Positions 34,951-44,251 of a stretch of 64,000 bases of DNA are shown here, one piece after another. Below the pieces are notes generated by a model, which saw nothing but the letters and a program-made list of their open reading frames with translations, made no database searches and had not been told where the DNA came from. Every line of letters starts with the position of its first letter. The first letter of the stretch is position 1. The position numbers were made by a program, and so were the translations under genes. This DNA is from Paenibacillus caseinilyticus (GTDB lineage Bacteria; Bacillota; Bacilli; Paenibacillales; NBRC-103111): positions 1-64,000 of the forward strand of contig NZ_JAQAGY010000030.1 of NCBI RefSeq assembly GCF_027533645.1, read 5' to 3'.

Positions 34951-34977
34951 AGAGCCGGTCCCGGGGGGGAGCGACTC
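34943..34977 (-). terminator. Terminator of the PhyH gene/ABC operon
   Basis: On the minus strand GAGTCGCTCCC pairs with GGGACCGGCTC (one mismatch, one G-T) around a short C-rich loop, followed by TTCTTTT. It lies about 107 nt past the PhyH-gene stop codon. Confidence 0.65.
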
Positions 34978-35083
34978 CATTCTTGGGCCGAAGGCATAGT
35001 AGAATCTTCGTTACCTGGCCCATGCCGATGCCATTGTCGCTGCCATACTGCCGGGCCGCCCTCTCTCAGGCTTTTGATTGAAA

Positions 35084-35896
35084 TTAAACTGCCGGGCCGT
35101 CCAGCAGCATCTTGAGCGGAACCATGCTTTCGCTTGGCACATAATATTTGAACGGATTCTCGTCGATGGCGCCCAGGAGCTGGCGGCGGAACGGTGAAGC
35201 GCCTTCGAGCAGCCGGGGAGACGCCGCGTGGTAATCGATCGGACGCATCCAGATCGGGCTGTAGCCGAGAAAGAGCTGCCGGCGTGTATGCTCGGACCGG
35301 TTCGGTGCCCCTGCATGCCACAGGTTCTGCGCGAAGATGAATACGTCGCCGGGCTCGCCGCAAATTTGCACCTCTCCCGGCACCACCCCATCCGCATTCT
35401 GATGTTCGGGCTCGAACGGACGGTTATGCGATCCCGGAATAATCTTGGTGTTCCCCCGGTCCGGTGCCGACATGTCGCTGAGGATGTAGCAGGTTTTGAT
35501 ATAGTACGTGGATGTGACTCCGTCCTTCTTCGGGAACTGGGGGTGCGGTCCGTCCTGATGCCAATTGATGAAGCTGTGCGAATCCGTCTGGAGATCCTGC
35601 GGATTCGGCCGGCGGATCGTCAGGTGCGAAATATGGAGCTGGATGTTGAATCCGAGCAGATTCACGATCAGCGGCAGCACCGTCTCCTCGTCGATCAGCG
35701 AGGCGATCTCGTCATGGCGTTCCACGCTGTTGTAGAGGTTATAAGCCAGCGCCTCCGGCTCCCCGGCGAGGATCTCGTCCACCGCCGCGTTCAGGGCCCC
35801 TACCTTCTCCGGCGTCAGAACGCCCTTCAGCAGGAGATAGCCCTCTTCTTCAAACTGCCGCTGCAAAGCTGGAATATCAAGCTTCTTGGGTGCCAT
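35084..35896 (-). CDS. Phytanoyl-CoA dioxygenase (PhyH) family protein
   Basis: 270 residues from ATG 35896. A jelly-roll Fe(II)/2-oxoglutarate oxygenase: the HxD motif is NWHQDGPH (His113, Asp115) and the distal His lies in LWHAGAPN (His194), with a downstream Arg (HTRRQLFLGY) for 2-oxoglutarate. It hydroxylates an unknown small molecule. It follows the sugar-binding lipoprotein gene by 43 nt, so it probably acts on the imported substrate or a derivative of it. Confidence 0.88.
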   Translation of the reverse strand: MAPKKLDIPALQRQFEEEGYLLLKGVLTPEKVGALNAAVDEILAGEPEALAYNLYNSVERHDEIASLIDEETVLPLIVNLLGFNIQLHISHLTIRRPNPQDLQTDSHSFINWHQDGPHPQFPKKDGVTSTYYIKTCYILSDMSAPDRGNTKIIPGSHNRPFEPEHQNADGVVPGEVQICGEPGDVFIFAQNLWHAGAPNRSEHTRRQLFLGYSPIWMRPIDYHAASPRLLEGASPFRRQLLGAIDENPFKYYVPSESMVPLKMLLDGPAV

Positions 35897-35939
35897 ACCC
35901 TTCATGCCTCCTTCGAAAGGATAGAATGCTCTCTCCTCC

Positions 35940-37469
35940 TTACTTCAAATACCCGAGCTCCCGGAGGCGCTTCTCCGATTCCGTGAGGAATGCCTTGTAA
36001 TTCATGGAGCCCTCCAGCGTCTTCAGGAACGCATCGTACTCCTCCAGCGGCCGTTTGCCGTAAATGAACTTCGACAGCTCCTCCTCGATGTACCGGTCGG
36101 CGTCTGCAGCATTGTAGCCCGCTGGATAGTTGATGAAACCATTATATGCATCGATTCTCGGCTGCTTCGAGGCAAATTCCATATACGGCGCCTGCTTCTC
36201 GAACTTTACTCTGAGGTACTCGAGCTCCGGACGGCCGGTGAACTGATACAGCCAGAAGTAGCCGCCTTCCTTGGCCATGAGCTCGGTCGGGACGACCTTC
36301 TCCCCGTCGAGGTTATAATGCTTGCCCTTCACGCCGTACTGCACGAGATAGGAGCCTTCCTTCGAAGAGACATAGTTGAGAAGGTCGAACACCTTCTGAA
36401 GCTTCTCCGGGTTCTTCTCCAGCGCCTTCGGAATCGCGTACAGCCCGGCCGTCTTGCCGGTATCCCAGCCGCTTGCATAGGCTCCGCCCGGCCCCTTCAG
36501 CGCGCCGACCTGCACCCAGTTCACATTCGCCGACACGGCCTTCATCTGCTCCACGAACTGGTCCTTGGTCATATTCGGCCAGTCGATGTAGATGATACCG
36601 GCCTCGCCTTTGATCGCCTTCTGGCGGTGCTGCAGGCCGGAGTTCGCGAGGAGCTCCGGATCGACCGAGCCCGTGGCCACCAGCCCCCGGATAAAAGCGA
36701 GCGCATCCTTCATCTTCCCGTCATACAGGGCATTGACCATCTTGCCGTCCTTCACGTAGATACTCGGAGACGTGCTTTCGAAGCCGATGCCGTAAGCGCC
36801 GAAGAGGGTACTGAAGGCGCCCAGCTTGCTCCCCGTCAGCCCGAACGTATCCGCCTTGCCGTTGCCGTCCGGATCCTTCTCCTTGAACGCCTTCGATAAC
36901 TCGAGCAGCTCTTCCGGTGTAGAAGGCACCTTCAAGCCCAGCTTGTCGAGCCAGTCCTTGCGCACCCAATAGGTGTCATAGGGAACCTGGGGCGACTTCG
37001 CGATCGCATACAGCTTGCCGCCCAGCGTCCCCTTCTTCACCGACTCCTCGCCGATGAAGTCCAGCGCCCCCTTGAGCTTATCCTTGTGAGCCGCCAGATC
37101 AAGCAGCAGGCCCTGCTCGGAGAACTGCTTCAGCTGCTGCTTGTCGACCAGGAAGAGATCCGGATAATTGGATGAGGCCATCCGCACGTTCAGCTGATTC
37201 TTGTAATCGTCCATCGACGCATACACCGTGAGATTGATCTCCGTCTTCAGCGCTTGGTCAAGCTCGCTCTTGATGATATCCTGGTCGGGTGTCGGCAGAC
37301 CGCTGCCCGTCTCGATGATATCCAGCTTGACGGGCTTGCCGTCCCCTGCGGACGCGCCCCCTCCCGGCGCCTTCGCCGCATCCTCGCTGCCGCAGCCCGC
37401 AAGCACTGCTCCCGCCGTCAGCACAGCCGCCAATACCGCCGCAAGCCTTGCCCTCTGTTGCTTCGCCAT
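35940..37469 (-). CDS. Extracellular solute-binding lipoprotein (family 1)
   Basis: 509 residues from ATG 37469 (GGGGGT upstream). The lipobox LTAGAVLAGC is followed by a Gly/Ala-rich linker and a large LplA-like carbohydrate-binding domain (PDLFLVDKQQLKQFSEQGLL, YWVRKDWLDKLGLKVP). Such proteins serve oligosaccharide or polysaccharide-fragment import in Paenibacillus. It lies 71 nt behind the second permease and belongs to an ABC operon with two LplB/YtcP-type permeases. The substrate cannot be read from the sequence. Confidence 0.9.
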   Translation of the reverse strand: MAKQQRARLAAVLAAVLTAGAVLAGCGSEDAAKAPGGGASAGDGKPVKLDIIETGSGLPTPDQDIIKSELDQALKTEINLTVYASMDDYKNQLNVRMASSNYPDLFLVDKQQLKQFSEQGLLLDLAAHKDKLKGALDFIGEESVKKGTLGGKLYAIAKSPQVPYDTYWVRKDWLDKLGLKVPSTPEELLELSKAFKEKDPDGNGKADTFGLTGSKLGAFSTLFGAYGIGFESTSPSIYVKDGKMVNALYDGKMKDALAFIRGLVATGSVDPELLANSGLQHRQKAIKGEAGIIYIDWPNMTKDQFVEQMKAVSANVNWVQVGALKGPGGAYASGWDTGKTAGLYAIPKALEKNPEKLQKVFDLLNYVSSKEGSYLVQYGVKGKHYNLDGEKVVPTELMAKEGGYFWLYQFTGRPELEYLRVKFEKQAPYMEFASKQPRIDAYNGFINYPAGYNAADADRYIEEELSKFIYGKRPLEEYDAFLKTLEGSMNYKAFLTESEKRLRELGYLK

Positions 37470-37540
37470 CGTACCCCCTGCTTTCTTCGTAGATTCACCA
37501 AAGCCCATCCCATGGTGCCCTTCTATAGGAACATGAAGCG

Positions 37541-38401
37541 TCAACCCTTCACGGAGCCCAGGAGCATGCCTTTTGTAAAATGCTTCTGGATAAACGGATA
37601 CACGAGAATGATCGGCAGGCTGGCCGTAATGACCGAGGCCATCTGCATGGTCTCGGTCGGCAGCAGATTCTCCGCATTCTCGAGCGGCTGCTGGGTCATC
37701 ATGAGGATCTCCCGGATGATGACCTGCAGCGGGAAGAGGGAGCGGTCCGTCACATACATTACCGCCTGGAAGAACTCGTTCCAGTGCCCGACCATATAGA
37801 ACAAGCCGACGGTGAGCATCGAGGGCACCGAGAGCGGCAGCACCAGCTGCAGCAGAATGCGGAACTCCTTCGCCCCGTCCATCCGGGCCGACTCGAATAA
37901 CTCTTCGGGCAGGTTCTCATAGAAGCTTTTCATAATCAGGACATTGAAGCTCCACACCGCATTAGGCAGAATCATCGACCAGACGGAATCCACCAGCCCC
38001 AGCGCCTTGACGATCAGGTAGGTCGGGATGATCCCGCCGCTGAACAGCATCGTGAAGACGACCATGAGAAGAAAGAAGCTGCGGCCAGGCAGCCCCTTGC
38101 GGCTGAGCGGGTAGGCCATCAAGGCGGTAAGCACGAGATTGACCAGCGTCCCCACGACGGTGATGAACACCGTGACTGCAAACGCCCGAGGAATCGCCGT
38201 CTCGGTGAACAGCTGCTTGTAGGCGCTGAACGTGACGCTGCGGGGCACGAGAATGAACCCTCCGTTCTTCAGCACCTCGGAGAACGGCGTGACGGAGACG
38301 GAGACGACGTACATCAGCGGAAACACGGCGGCGGCGGCCGCAAGCCCGAGGATCAGCAGCACGGCGGCGTTCATCAGGCGGTCTTCGAGGCTTTTTACCA
38401 T
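37541..38401 (-). CDS. Carbohydrate ABC transporter permease, YtcP/LplC-like
   Basis: 286 residues from ATG 38401, overlapping the upstream permease gene by 7 nt. Six membrane segments. The EAA loop is ESARMDGAKEFRILLQLVLPLS and the C-terminus HFTKGMLLGSVKG is characteristic. Second channel subunit of the transporter with the solute-binding protein behind it. Confidence 0.9.
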   Translation of the reverse strand: MVKSLEDRLMNAAVLLILGLAAAAAVFPLMYVVSVSVTPFSEVLKNGGFILVPRSVTFSAYKQLFTETAIPRAFAVTVFITVVGTLVNLVLTALMAYPLSRKGLPGRSFFLLMVVFTMLFSGGIIPTYLIVKALGLVDSVWSMILPNAVWSFNVLIMKSFYENLPEELFESARMDGAKEFRILLQLVLPLSVPSMLTVGLFYMVGHWNEFFQAVMYVTDRSLFPLQVIIREILMMTQQPLENAENLLPTETMQMASVITASLPIILVYPFIQKHFTKGMLLGSVKG

Positions 38402-39354
38402 ATGCCCTCCCCCCACTTCTTCGACAGATGATTGGAGCCCAGTACGAGCACGAGGCCGATCAGCGACTTGAACAGCCCGACGGCCGCGCCGAGACTGAAG
38501 TTGAGCTGCTGCAGACCGGTGCGGAACACCCAGGTATCGAGAATATCCGCCACCTGGTACACCTGGATGTTGTACAGGATATAGATCTGGTCGAAGCCCG
38601 CATCCATGATGTGGCCGAGCTTCAGAATGAGCAGCAGGATGATCACGCTCCGGATTCCCGGCAGTGTGATGTGCCAGATCATGCGCAGCCGGCCCGCCCC
38701 GTCCACCTTCGCCGCTTCATACAGCGTCGGATCGATCGACGTCATCGCCGCCAGGTAGATGATCGCCCCCCAGCCGAGGTCCTTCCAGATCTCCGAGCCG
38801 ACCAGGATGCCCCGGAAGTAGTCGACCGACGTCAGGAAGCCGATGGAGCTAACCCCAAGGTCCTCGAGCCACCGGTTCACAAGTCCCGAGCTCTGGGAGA
38901 AGAAGGCGATGAGGATGCCATAGATAATGACCCAGGACAGAAAATGCGGCATGTACGCCAGCGTTTGTACAAGAGCCTTAAACCACTTCACCCGGCATTC
39001 GTTCAGGAGAAGCGCCATGAGGATCGGCGGCACGGTACCGAACGCCAGCTTGTAGACGGAGATGAGCAGGGTATTCACCATCAGCTGGGAGAAGTAAGGC
39101 GACTGGAAGAACGCGGTAAAATGCTTGTGCCAGGGGTCCGCCCAGCCGCTGCCCACGATGCCTTCGAGCATGTTGAAGTCCTTGAAGGCAATGACCACCC
39201 CGTACATCGGGAGATAGCGGAAAATGAGATAGTACAGGACGCCGGGCAGCAGCATGAGATAGAAGGCCCGGTAGCTCCAGACGCGCCTGCCGAGCTGCCG
39301 GGACACGCTCTGGCGGGCCAGGGGGAGAGCGCTCCCCTCGATCGGCCGTTCCAT
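38395..39354 (-). CDS. Carbohydrate ABC transporter permease, LplB-like
   Basis: 319 residues from ATG 39354 (GAGGTGAT 7 nt upstream); a TTG at 39396 is in frame but less likely. Six membrane segments and the EAA loop EAAKVDGAGRLRMIWHITLPG mark the first CUT1 permease of LplB type, with RYLPMYGVVIAFKDFN near its start. First gene of the transporter operon. A CcpA-type operator candidate overlaps its promoter region. Confidence 0.9.
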   Translation of the reverse strand: MERPIEGSALPLARQSVSRQLGRRVWSYRAFYLMLLPGVLYYLIFRYLPMYGVVIAFKDFNMLEGIVGSGWADPWHKHFTAFFQSPYFSQLMVNTLLISVYKLAFGTVPPILMALLLNECRVKWFKALVQTLAYMPHFLSWVIIYGILIAFFSQSSGLVNRWLEDLGVSSIGFLTSVDYFRGILVGSEIWKDLGWGAIIYLAAMTSIDPTLYEAAKVDGAGRLRMIWHITLPGIRSVIILLLILKLGHIMDAGFDQIYILYNIQVYQVADILDTWVFRTGLQQLNFSLGAAVGLFKSLIGLVLVLGSNHLSKKWGEGIW

Positions 39355-39413
39355 ATGGGAGATCACCTCTTCCGGATTCGTTGTTTGCGCTTTCAATCTG
39401 TTGGTTTCAGTAT

Positions 39414-39427
39414 AGCAAGCGCTTACC
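39414..39427. promoter_or_regulatory. cre-like operator in the ABC transporter promoter
   Basis: AGCAAGCGCTTACC has the CcpA/LacI-family core AAGCGCTT and fits 7 of 10 fixed positions of TGWNANCGNTNWCA. It overlaps a -10 TATACT on the minus strand (39409-39414), about 60 nt upstream of the start. Confidence 0.4.
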
Positions 39428-39547
39428 GTAAGGCGTTATGCATGGATTCCCCAAAAATGTACGGATTCTTGTGAGGATGCCCATGCCGGGTAGGGACGGG
39501 CTGTAGTAAAGGATTGCAGCGGCGATGGGATCCCTCTGGAGGCCCGC

Positions 39548-41350
39548 CTATGGAGCACCGGACGCCGTCGGTGCGGGCAGCGGCGGCGCCTCGGCGGGAA
39601 GCTCCATCCGGATCAGCGTCCCCAGCCCCGGCCTGCTGAACACGTGCAGGCCGTATGCCGGTCCGTAATGCAGCCGTATGCGCTCCTGCACATTCATGAC
39701 GCCGATGCCGGTGAAGCGGTGCCTGCTCGGTGCCTGATGCCGCTGCGCAAAGAGGCCTTGCAGCTGTTCCGGGTCCATCCCGGCCCCGTCATCGCGCAGT
39801 AGGATCACGAGCCGCCCCCGCACCTTCTTCGTGCGCAGCGAGATGCGCCCCTTCCGCTTCAGGGGCGCTAGTCCATGGAAGATCGCATTCTCCACGAGCG
39901 GCTGCAGCGTCAGCTTCAGCATGCCGCAGGCCAATGTCTCCGGGAGCGCCTCGGTCTCCAGCGTGAATTTGTCCCCATACCGTACCTGCTGGATGTAGGC
40001 GTACATACGCAGCCCTTCGAGCTCTTCTTCCAGTGTGACGAACTCGGTGCTCTTGTCGAACGAGAAGGAGAGCAGGCCCACCAGGGCCTTGACGGTTTCG
40101 CGCACCTCCTCGGCCTTCTGCTGCTTCGCGAGCGACGAGATGCACGCAAGCGTGTTGTACAGGAAATGTGGGGCGATCTGGCTCTGCAGCATCTTCAGCG
40201 TAAGCTGCCGCTTGGCTCTCTCCGCCTCCTTGATCTCGAGTACGAGCGCGTGGATCCGTTCCATCATGGCGTTATAGCTTCGGGCCAGCCGCCCGATCTC
40301 GTCCTCCCGCGTGGCGGCGATGCTGGGCAGCACCTCCATGTCGCGCACCCGGTCCATTTTGGCGACGAGAGTACGCAGAGGATTCGTAATGTAGCGGCTG
40401 AGAAAGAGGGAGCTGAGGAAGAGCAGCACGAACCATACGGCGGCTGCGGCCTTGTAGTTGTCGTAGAGGGAGAGGATGTTCTGGTAGAAATAGCTCGTCT
40501 CGTAGAAAGCGATAAAATGCCAGCCGAGCCGGTTCATCCCCGACTTCACGGCCACCAGGCGTCCTGCCGGGCCGTCCAGCTCCGCCGTGCCGACGGGGAG
40601 CTCTGTAACCTTGCCCAGGAAGTCCGCCGGAAGCTGCGGCGGGAAGACCCCCGTATCGTAGGGAAGCAGCCGGTAAGAGCTGATCGGCAGTCCGGCATCG
40701 AAGGCATGCACCGGGGCGCCCTTGCCCGTAATGATGGCGAACGTCTGGTTCCTCGAATTCATGACGGAAGCGAGGGAGGAGGTAAGCTTCACGAGGTCGG
40801 TCTCGACGACGGCCGTCCCCAGGAAGACGCCGTCCAGGCCCGCCAGAGGCAGCACGAAGGCCGCCGTCCGCCCAGACAGCGGCGAATCGTAAGGCTCGCT
40901 GATGAACAGCCCGTAAGAGGTGCGGGCTTTCTCCGCCAGTGGCTGCAGGTACGGGTTGCCGATGATGTCATAGTTCAGCTGTGCGTTCGTCAGCACCTGT
41001 CCGTCGGCCCGGACCAGATACATGGTTTTGTACAGGGAGCCGTTCTTCTCGGCGTATTGGCGGAGCACCTTCACGGCCTCCTCCTCCGCCCCCTCCGCCA
41101 GCAGATCCTGCCGGGTGGAGAGCAGCAGCAGGATATTCTGCACGCTGTCGAGGTACACGTCCATATACAGATTGGTCCGCTCGATGATGATCTGGGCATC
41201 TCCCAGCACCTGCCTCCGGAACAAGTTCTCGGCATCCCGCAGATTCGTCCAGGCCAGGATGCCGAAGAGCATGGAAGTGCTTGTAAATAGAAAAAAAAAG
41301 TGCTTGAGCGCCATGCTCCACCGGCTGAATTCCCTGATTCTCCGCCGCAT
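39548..41350 (-). CDS. Sensor histidine kinase, YesM family
   Basis: About 600 residues. First membrane helix (residues 17-36), a large extracytoplasmic dCache-like sensor (residues about 40-300), second helix (305-323), a HAMP linker (RYITNPLRTLVAKMDRV), then the LytS/YesM-type His kinase with QSQIAPHFLYNTL (phospho-His398 in the longer numbering) and the ATP-binding QPLVENAIFHGL and DDGAGM boxes. ATG 41350 is preferred over GTG 41359. It overlaps or abuts the response regulator gene and pairs with it, presumably sensing the sugar taken up by the adjacent transporter. Confidence 0.92.
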   Translation of the reverse strand: MRRRIREFSRWSMALKHFFFLFTSTSMLFGILAWTNLRDAENLFRRQVLGDAQIIIERTNLYMDVYLDSVQNILLLLSTRQDLLAEGAEEEAVKVLRQYAEKNGSLYKTMYLVRADGQVLTNAQLNYDIIGNPYLQPLAEKARTSYGLFISEPYDSPLSGRTAAFVLPLAGLDGVFLGTAVVETDLVKLTSSLASVMNSRNQTFAIITGKGAPVHAFDAGLPISSYRLLPYDTGVFPPQLPADFLGKVTELPVGTAELDGPAGRLVAVKSGMNRLGWHFIAFYETSYFYQNILSLYDNYKAAAAVWFVLLFLSSLFLSRYITNPLRTLVAKMDRVRDMEVLPSIAATREDEIGRLARSYNAMMERIHALVLEIKEAERAKRQLTLKMLQSQIAPHFLYNTLACISSLAKQQKAEEVRETVKALVGLLSFSFDKSTEFVTLEEELEGLRMYAYIQQVRYGDKFTLETEALPETLACGMLKLTLQPLVENAIFHGLAPLKRKGRISLRTKKVRGRLVILLRDDGAGMDPEQLQGLFAQRHQAPSRHRFTGIGVMNVQERIRLHYGPAYGLHVFSRPGLGTLIRMELPAEAPPLPAPTASGAP

Positions 41351-41355
41351 TCCGT

Positions 41356-42927
41356 TCACCCCCTCTTGTATTCGGTCGGCGAAACGCCGGTGCGGCTGCG
41401 GAACAGAAGGGAGAAATACCGGTAGCTCGGGATGCCTACCTGCTCAGCGACCTCGTAGACTTTGAGGGGCGCAGTCTGCAGCAGCTCCACCGCCCGCTCG
41501 ATCCGCACCTTCGTGACGTACTCGTTGAACGGCTCGCCGGCTTCCTCACGGAACAACCGGCTGAGGTAGGACGGGCTCAAGCCCACATCCCGGGCAATTG
41601 AGCCGAGTGTGATCGGCTCTGCCAGCCCCCGGCGGATAAGCTCCATGGCCCGCTGCACTTCCCTGCGGATCTTCGGTCTGCTTCCGGCAGCTTCCTCCGC
41701 GCTGCGGATCAGCAGGTCCAGCAGATCGGTAAGGCACGCGCAGGCGCCCAGCCGCCTCAGGATTCCCTCCTTCCCGGCCGGCTCCATGTCCGGAGGCGCC
41801 GTCTCTTCCCAGCGCCGGATCACCCAGCGCTTCAGCTCCTCCGGCTCCAGCGCCAGCTTCCTCGCCCAAGGATGCCAAGTCTCGCGGAGGAACAATGGCA
41901 GCTTGCCCGGAACTCCTGCCGCTTCGCGCCATCCAGCCTCCATGGTACGCAGATCCGCCGCAGCCTGCGGCAAGCGGCCGCCGGGCCGGGGAAGCGCCGC
42001 TTCCGCATGCACCACACCATCGCCCTCCCCGTAGAAGAAGTGCAGGGCGATCGGCGCCGTCTCCCGCAGAGCGGCCAGAAGCTCCCGCGCCGAGGCCGCC
42101 GGCCCCCTCAGCATCGCGAAGAAGCGGACACCGCTCCCCGGCTGCGGGAGCTCCCGTTCGATTCGCGCCTCGAGCCGGGCGATCAGCTCCCGGAGCCAGG
42201 CGGCAGCCTCGCCATGCGGCGGCAGGCCGGGCCCCGGACTGCCGAGGAACAGCAGCAGCTCCGACTCGCCATGCGGCACCCAATCGAAGAGCCAGCCCTC
42301 CTCGCCCGTACGCTGTGCAGCCTGCTCCAAGGCTTCACGCACCTCATGCAGCACATGGATCCGGTCGCCGGCTTCGGGCAAGCACAGCAGCCGGGCGGCA
42401 TACAGCGGATAGCCGACGGGGCTCGGGTCTCCGGCCAAGGAGAGCTCCGCGCCGGAGGACGGCTCCTTCAGCGCACGGGCCAGGATGCGCGACAATCCGG
42501 CTCTTCGCTGCTCAGCCTCGCTGCGAAGCCGGGCCCGCTCCAGCCGGATCGCTTCGCGGGCCCGCCCCAGCGCCTGGCCGAGATCCGCTTCGTCCAGGGA
42601 CACCTTGACGAGGTATTCGAGCGCCCCGAGCTTCAGCGCCTCCCGCGCATAACCGAATTCGCTGTGGCAGGTGAGCAGGATCACCTGGGTATGGAATCCG
42701 CCTGCCCGGACACGCCGGGACAGCTCCAAGCCGTCCATCAGCGGCATCGTAATGTCGGTGACGATCACATCCGGACGAATCCGGGCGCAGAGCGCCAAAG
42801 CCTCCTCGCCGTTCTCGGCCTCCCCCGCCAGCTCGGCGCCATAATGCAGCCAGGGGAACGACCGCAGTTCCTGACGGAGCGGTTCTTCGTCGTCGGCAAT
42901 CAGGACGGTCAGCAGTTCCTTTTCCAT
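41356..42927 (-). CDS. Response regulator with AraC-type output, YesN family
   Basis: 523 residues. Receiver domain (residues 7-125) with Asp12/Asp13 and phospho-acceptor Asp58 in VIVTDITMPLMDG. An about 270-residue middle region, low in recognisable motifs, leads to a C-terminal AraC double helix-turn-helix (LGSIARDVGLSPSYLSRLFR; VYEVAEQVGIPSYRYFSLLFR). It probably activates the transporter operon. A perfect CcpA-type cre lies 24 nt upstream of its start, implying catabolite repression. Confidence 0.92.
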   Translation of the reverse strand: MEKELLTVLIADDEEPLRQELRSFPWLHYGAELAGEAENGEEALALCARIRPDVIVTDITMPLMDGLELSRRVRAGGFHTQVILLTCHSEFGYAREALKLGALEYLVKVSLDEADLGQALGRAREAIRLERARLRSEAEQRRAGLSRILARALKEPSSGAELSLAGDPSPVGYPLYAARLLCLPEAGDRIHVLHEVREALEQAAQRTGEEGWLFDWVPHGESELLLFLGSPGPGLPPHGEAAAWLRELIARLEARIERELPQPGSGVRFFAMLRGPAASARELLAALRETAPIALHFFYGEGDGVVHAEAALPRPGGRLPQAAADLRTMEAGWREAAGVPGKLPLFLRETWHPWARKLALEPEELKRWVIRRWEETAPPDMEPAGKEGILRRLGACACLTDLLDLLIRSAEEAAGSRPKIRREVQRAMELIRRGLAEPITLGSIARDVGLSPSYLSRLFREEAGEPFNEYVTKVRIERAVELLQTAPLKVYEVAEQVGIPSYRYFSLLFRSRTGVSPTEYKRG

Positions 42928-42950
42928 CTGGTGTACTCCCTCCAGCTTAA

Positions 42951-42964
42951 TGTAATCGCTTACA
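42951..42964. promoter_or_regulatory. cre site (CcpA operator)
   Basis: TGTAATCGCTTACA matches all ten fixed positions of the B. subtilis consensus TGWNANCGNTNWCA. It lies 24 nt ahead of the response-regulator start, where CcpA binding would block transcription of the two-component pair when preferred sugars are available. Confidence 0.75.
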
Positions 42965-43130
42965 ATTCTAACTTCATCTCATCCCCTCACCATACCACAA
43001 CAGCCGCCATGCTCTCCGGCCTGCTCTCCCGGCATTCCGCCGTTCGGGAAGGACGGCCGGACGAGCACCCTTCCCTCCCCCGGCCGACCTCCTCTTCGGT
43101 GATGTACCTGCTCCGGCGCCCCGGTCCGGA

Positions 43131-43901
43131 TTACAACGGCAGCCAGTTCAATACCGTCTGTATCTTGCGGTCCCAGTAGCCCCATTCGTGCGCCCCAGGC
43201 TCCTCTTCGTATGTGAGCGCGATGCCCTGAGCCCGGCAGTGATCCCTGAACCGCAGGTTGCTCTCGTACAGAAAATCCTCCGTGCCGCAGCACAGGTACA
43301 GCTGCGGCCGGGGTCCGCCGGATGCCGCCAAGCGGTCCGCGAGATGGAACAAGTCGCTGCCGCTGCCGGGGATGGCATCCGCGGAACCGAAGATCTTCGC
43401 CGTCTCTTCCGGCTCCAGCAGCGTCCGGGCGCAGTCCTCCACATCGAGCGCCCCCGACAGGCTCGCTGCCGCCCCGAAGCGGTCCGGATGGGCCAGCGCC
43501 AGCTTCATGGCGCCGTAACCGCCCATGGACAGCCCGGCCACGAACGTCCGCTCCGCCTCTTCCGCCAGCGGAAAGAAGGAACGGGCCAGCGCCGGAAGCT
43601 CTTCGCTGACGAATGTGAAGTACCGCCCGCCCTGGGCCATATCCGTGTAGAAGCTGCGGTGTACGCTGGGCATCACCACGGCGATGCCCAGAGAGGCCGC
43701 ATACCGCTCGATGGAAGTGCGGCGCATCCAGATCGTGTGGTCGTCCGACAGCCCGTGCAGCAGGAACAGCACCGGATGGCGCCCGTCCCTGCGGACCGCA
43801 TCCATCCCGATCTGGCCTTGAGCCGCTTGGGGAAGGATCACATACATGGAAGAGGACAGACCCAGGGTGTCCGAGAAAAAGTGACAATCGATAAAAGCCA
43901 A
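43131..43901 (-). CDS. Esterase of the S-formylglutathione hydrolase/EstA type
   Basis: 256 residues, alpha/beta hydrolase. Oxyanion HGLSDDHTIW, nucleophile elbow GLSMGGYG (Ser125), Asp in CGTEDFLYESN and His in PGAHEWGYWD form the triad. Very similar in layout to tributyrin/acetyl-xylan-type esterases of Gram-positive bacteria, so short acyl esters on sugars are plausible substrates. No signal peptide. It stands upstream of the two-component genes on the same strand, about 200 nt apart. Confidence 0.87.
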   Translation of the reverse strand: MAFIDCHFFSDTLGLSSSMYVILPQAAQGQIGMDAVRRDGRHPVLFLLHGLSDDHTIWMRRTSIERYAASLGIAVVMPSVHRSFYTDMAQGGRYFTFVSEELPALARSFFPLAEEAERTFVAGLSMGGYGAMKLALAHPDRFGAAASLSGALDVEDCARTLLEPEETAKIFGSADAIPGSGSDLFHLADRLAASGGPRPQLYLCCGTEDFLYESNLRFRDHCRAQGIALTYEEEPGAHEWGYWDRKIQTVLNWLPL

Positions 43902-44251
43902 AAGTGCCAGCTCCTTTTATCCGCCGGATTAGGGAGAGGGCTACCATGCCCGCCTCGGGCCTGCCCTTCCCCGCTACAAGTATAGCCCGCCCGGAAAACG
44001 CTGCCAATAGGGACCCGGTCCCTTTCCCCCTCCCGGCCCGCCGTACGGGGCTTGTCCCTTGAGCCGAGGGAGCCTCGCGGCCCTCTCCCGTCTCCAGGCC
44101 GTCCGCAGCCGGTTCCATGCCCGGCGCAGCCGCATCCTTCCCGCGCCGGTACCGGAGGGAGCCCGGCATGCGGGACCTCCTGCTTGCACAGGCCCTGCCG
44201 GATGCCGCCCGGGCCCGCGCACCCCCGAAGACGGAGCCTACGGACGGCGGG
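43902..44251. other. Gene-free GC-rich stretch
   Basis: About 350 nt of G/C-rich sequence. Several frames are open by composition only; none has a credible start with a ribosome-binding site. No promoter, hairpin or repeat could be defended. Confidence 0.4.

Noticed and set aside
34793..35023. A 76-codon minus-strand frame between the chitinase and PhyH genes.
   Set aside because: It covers the PhyH-operon terminator, lacks a ribosome-binding site and shows no protein-like pattern.
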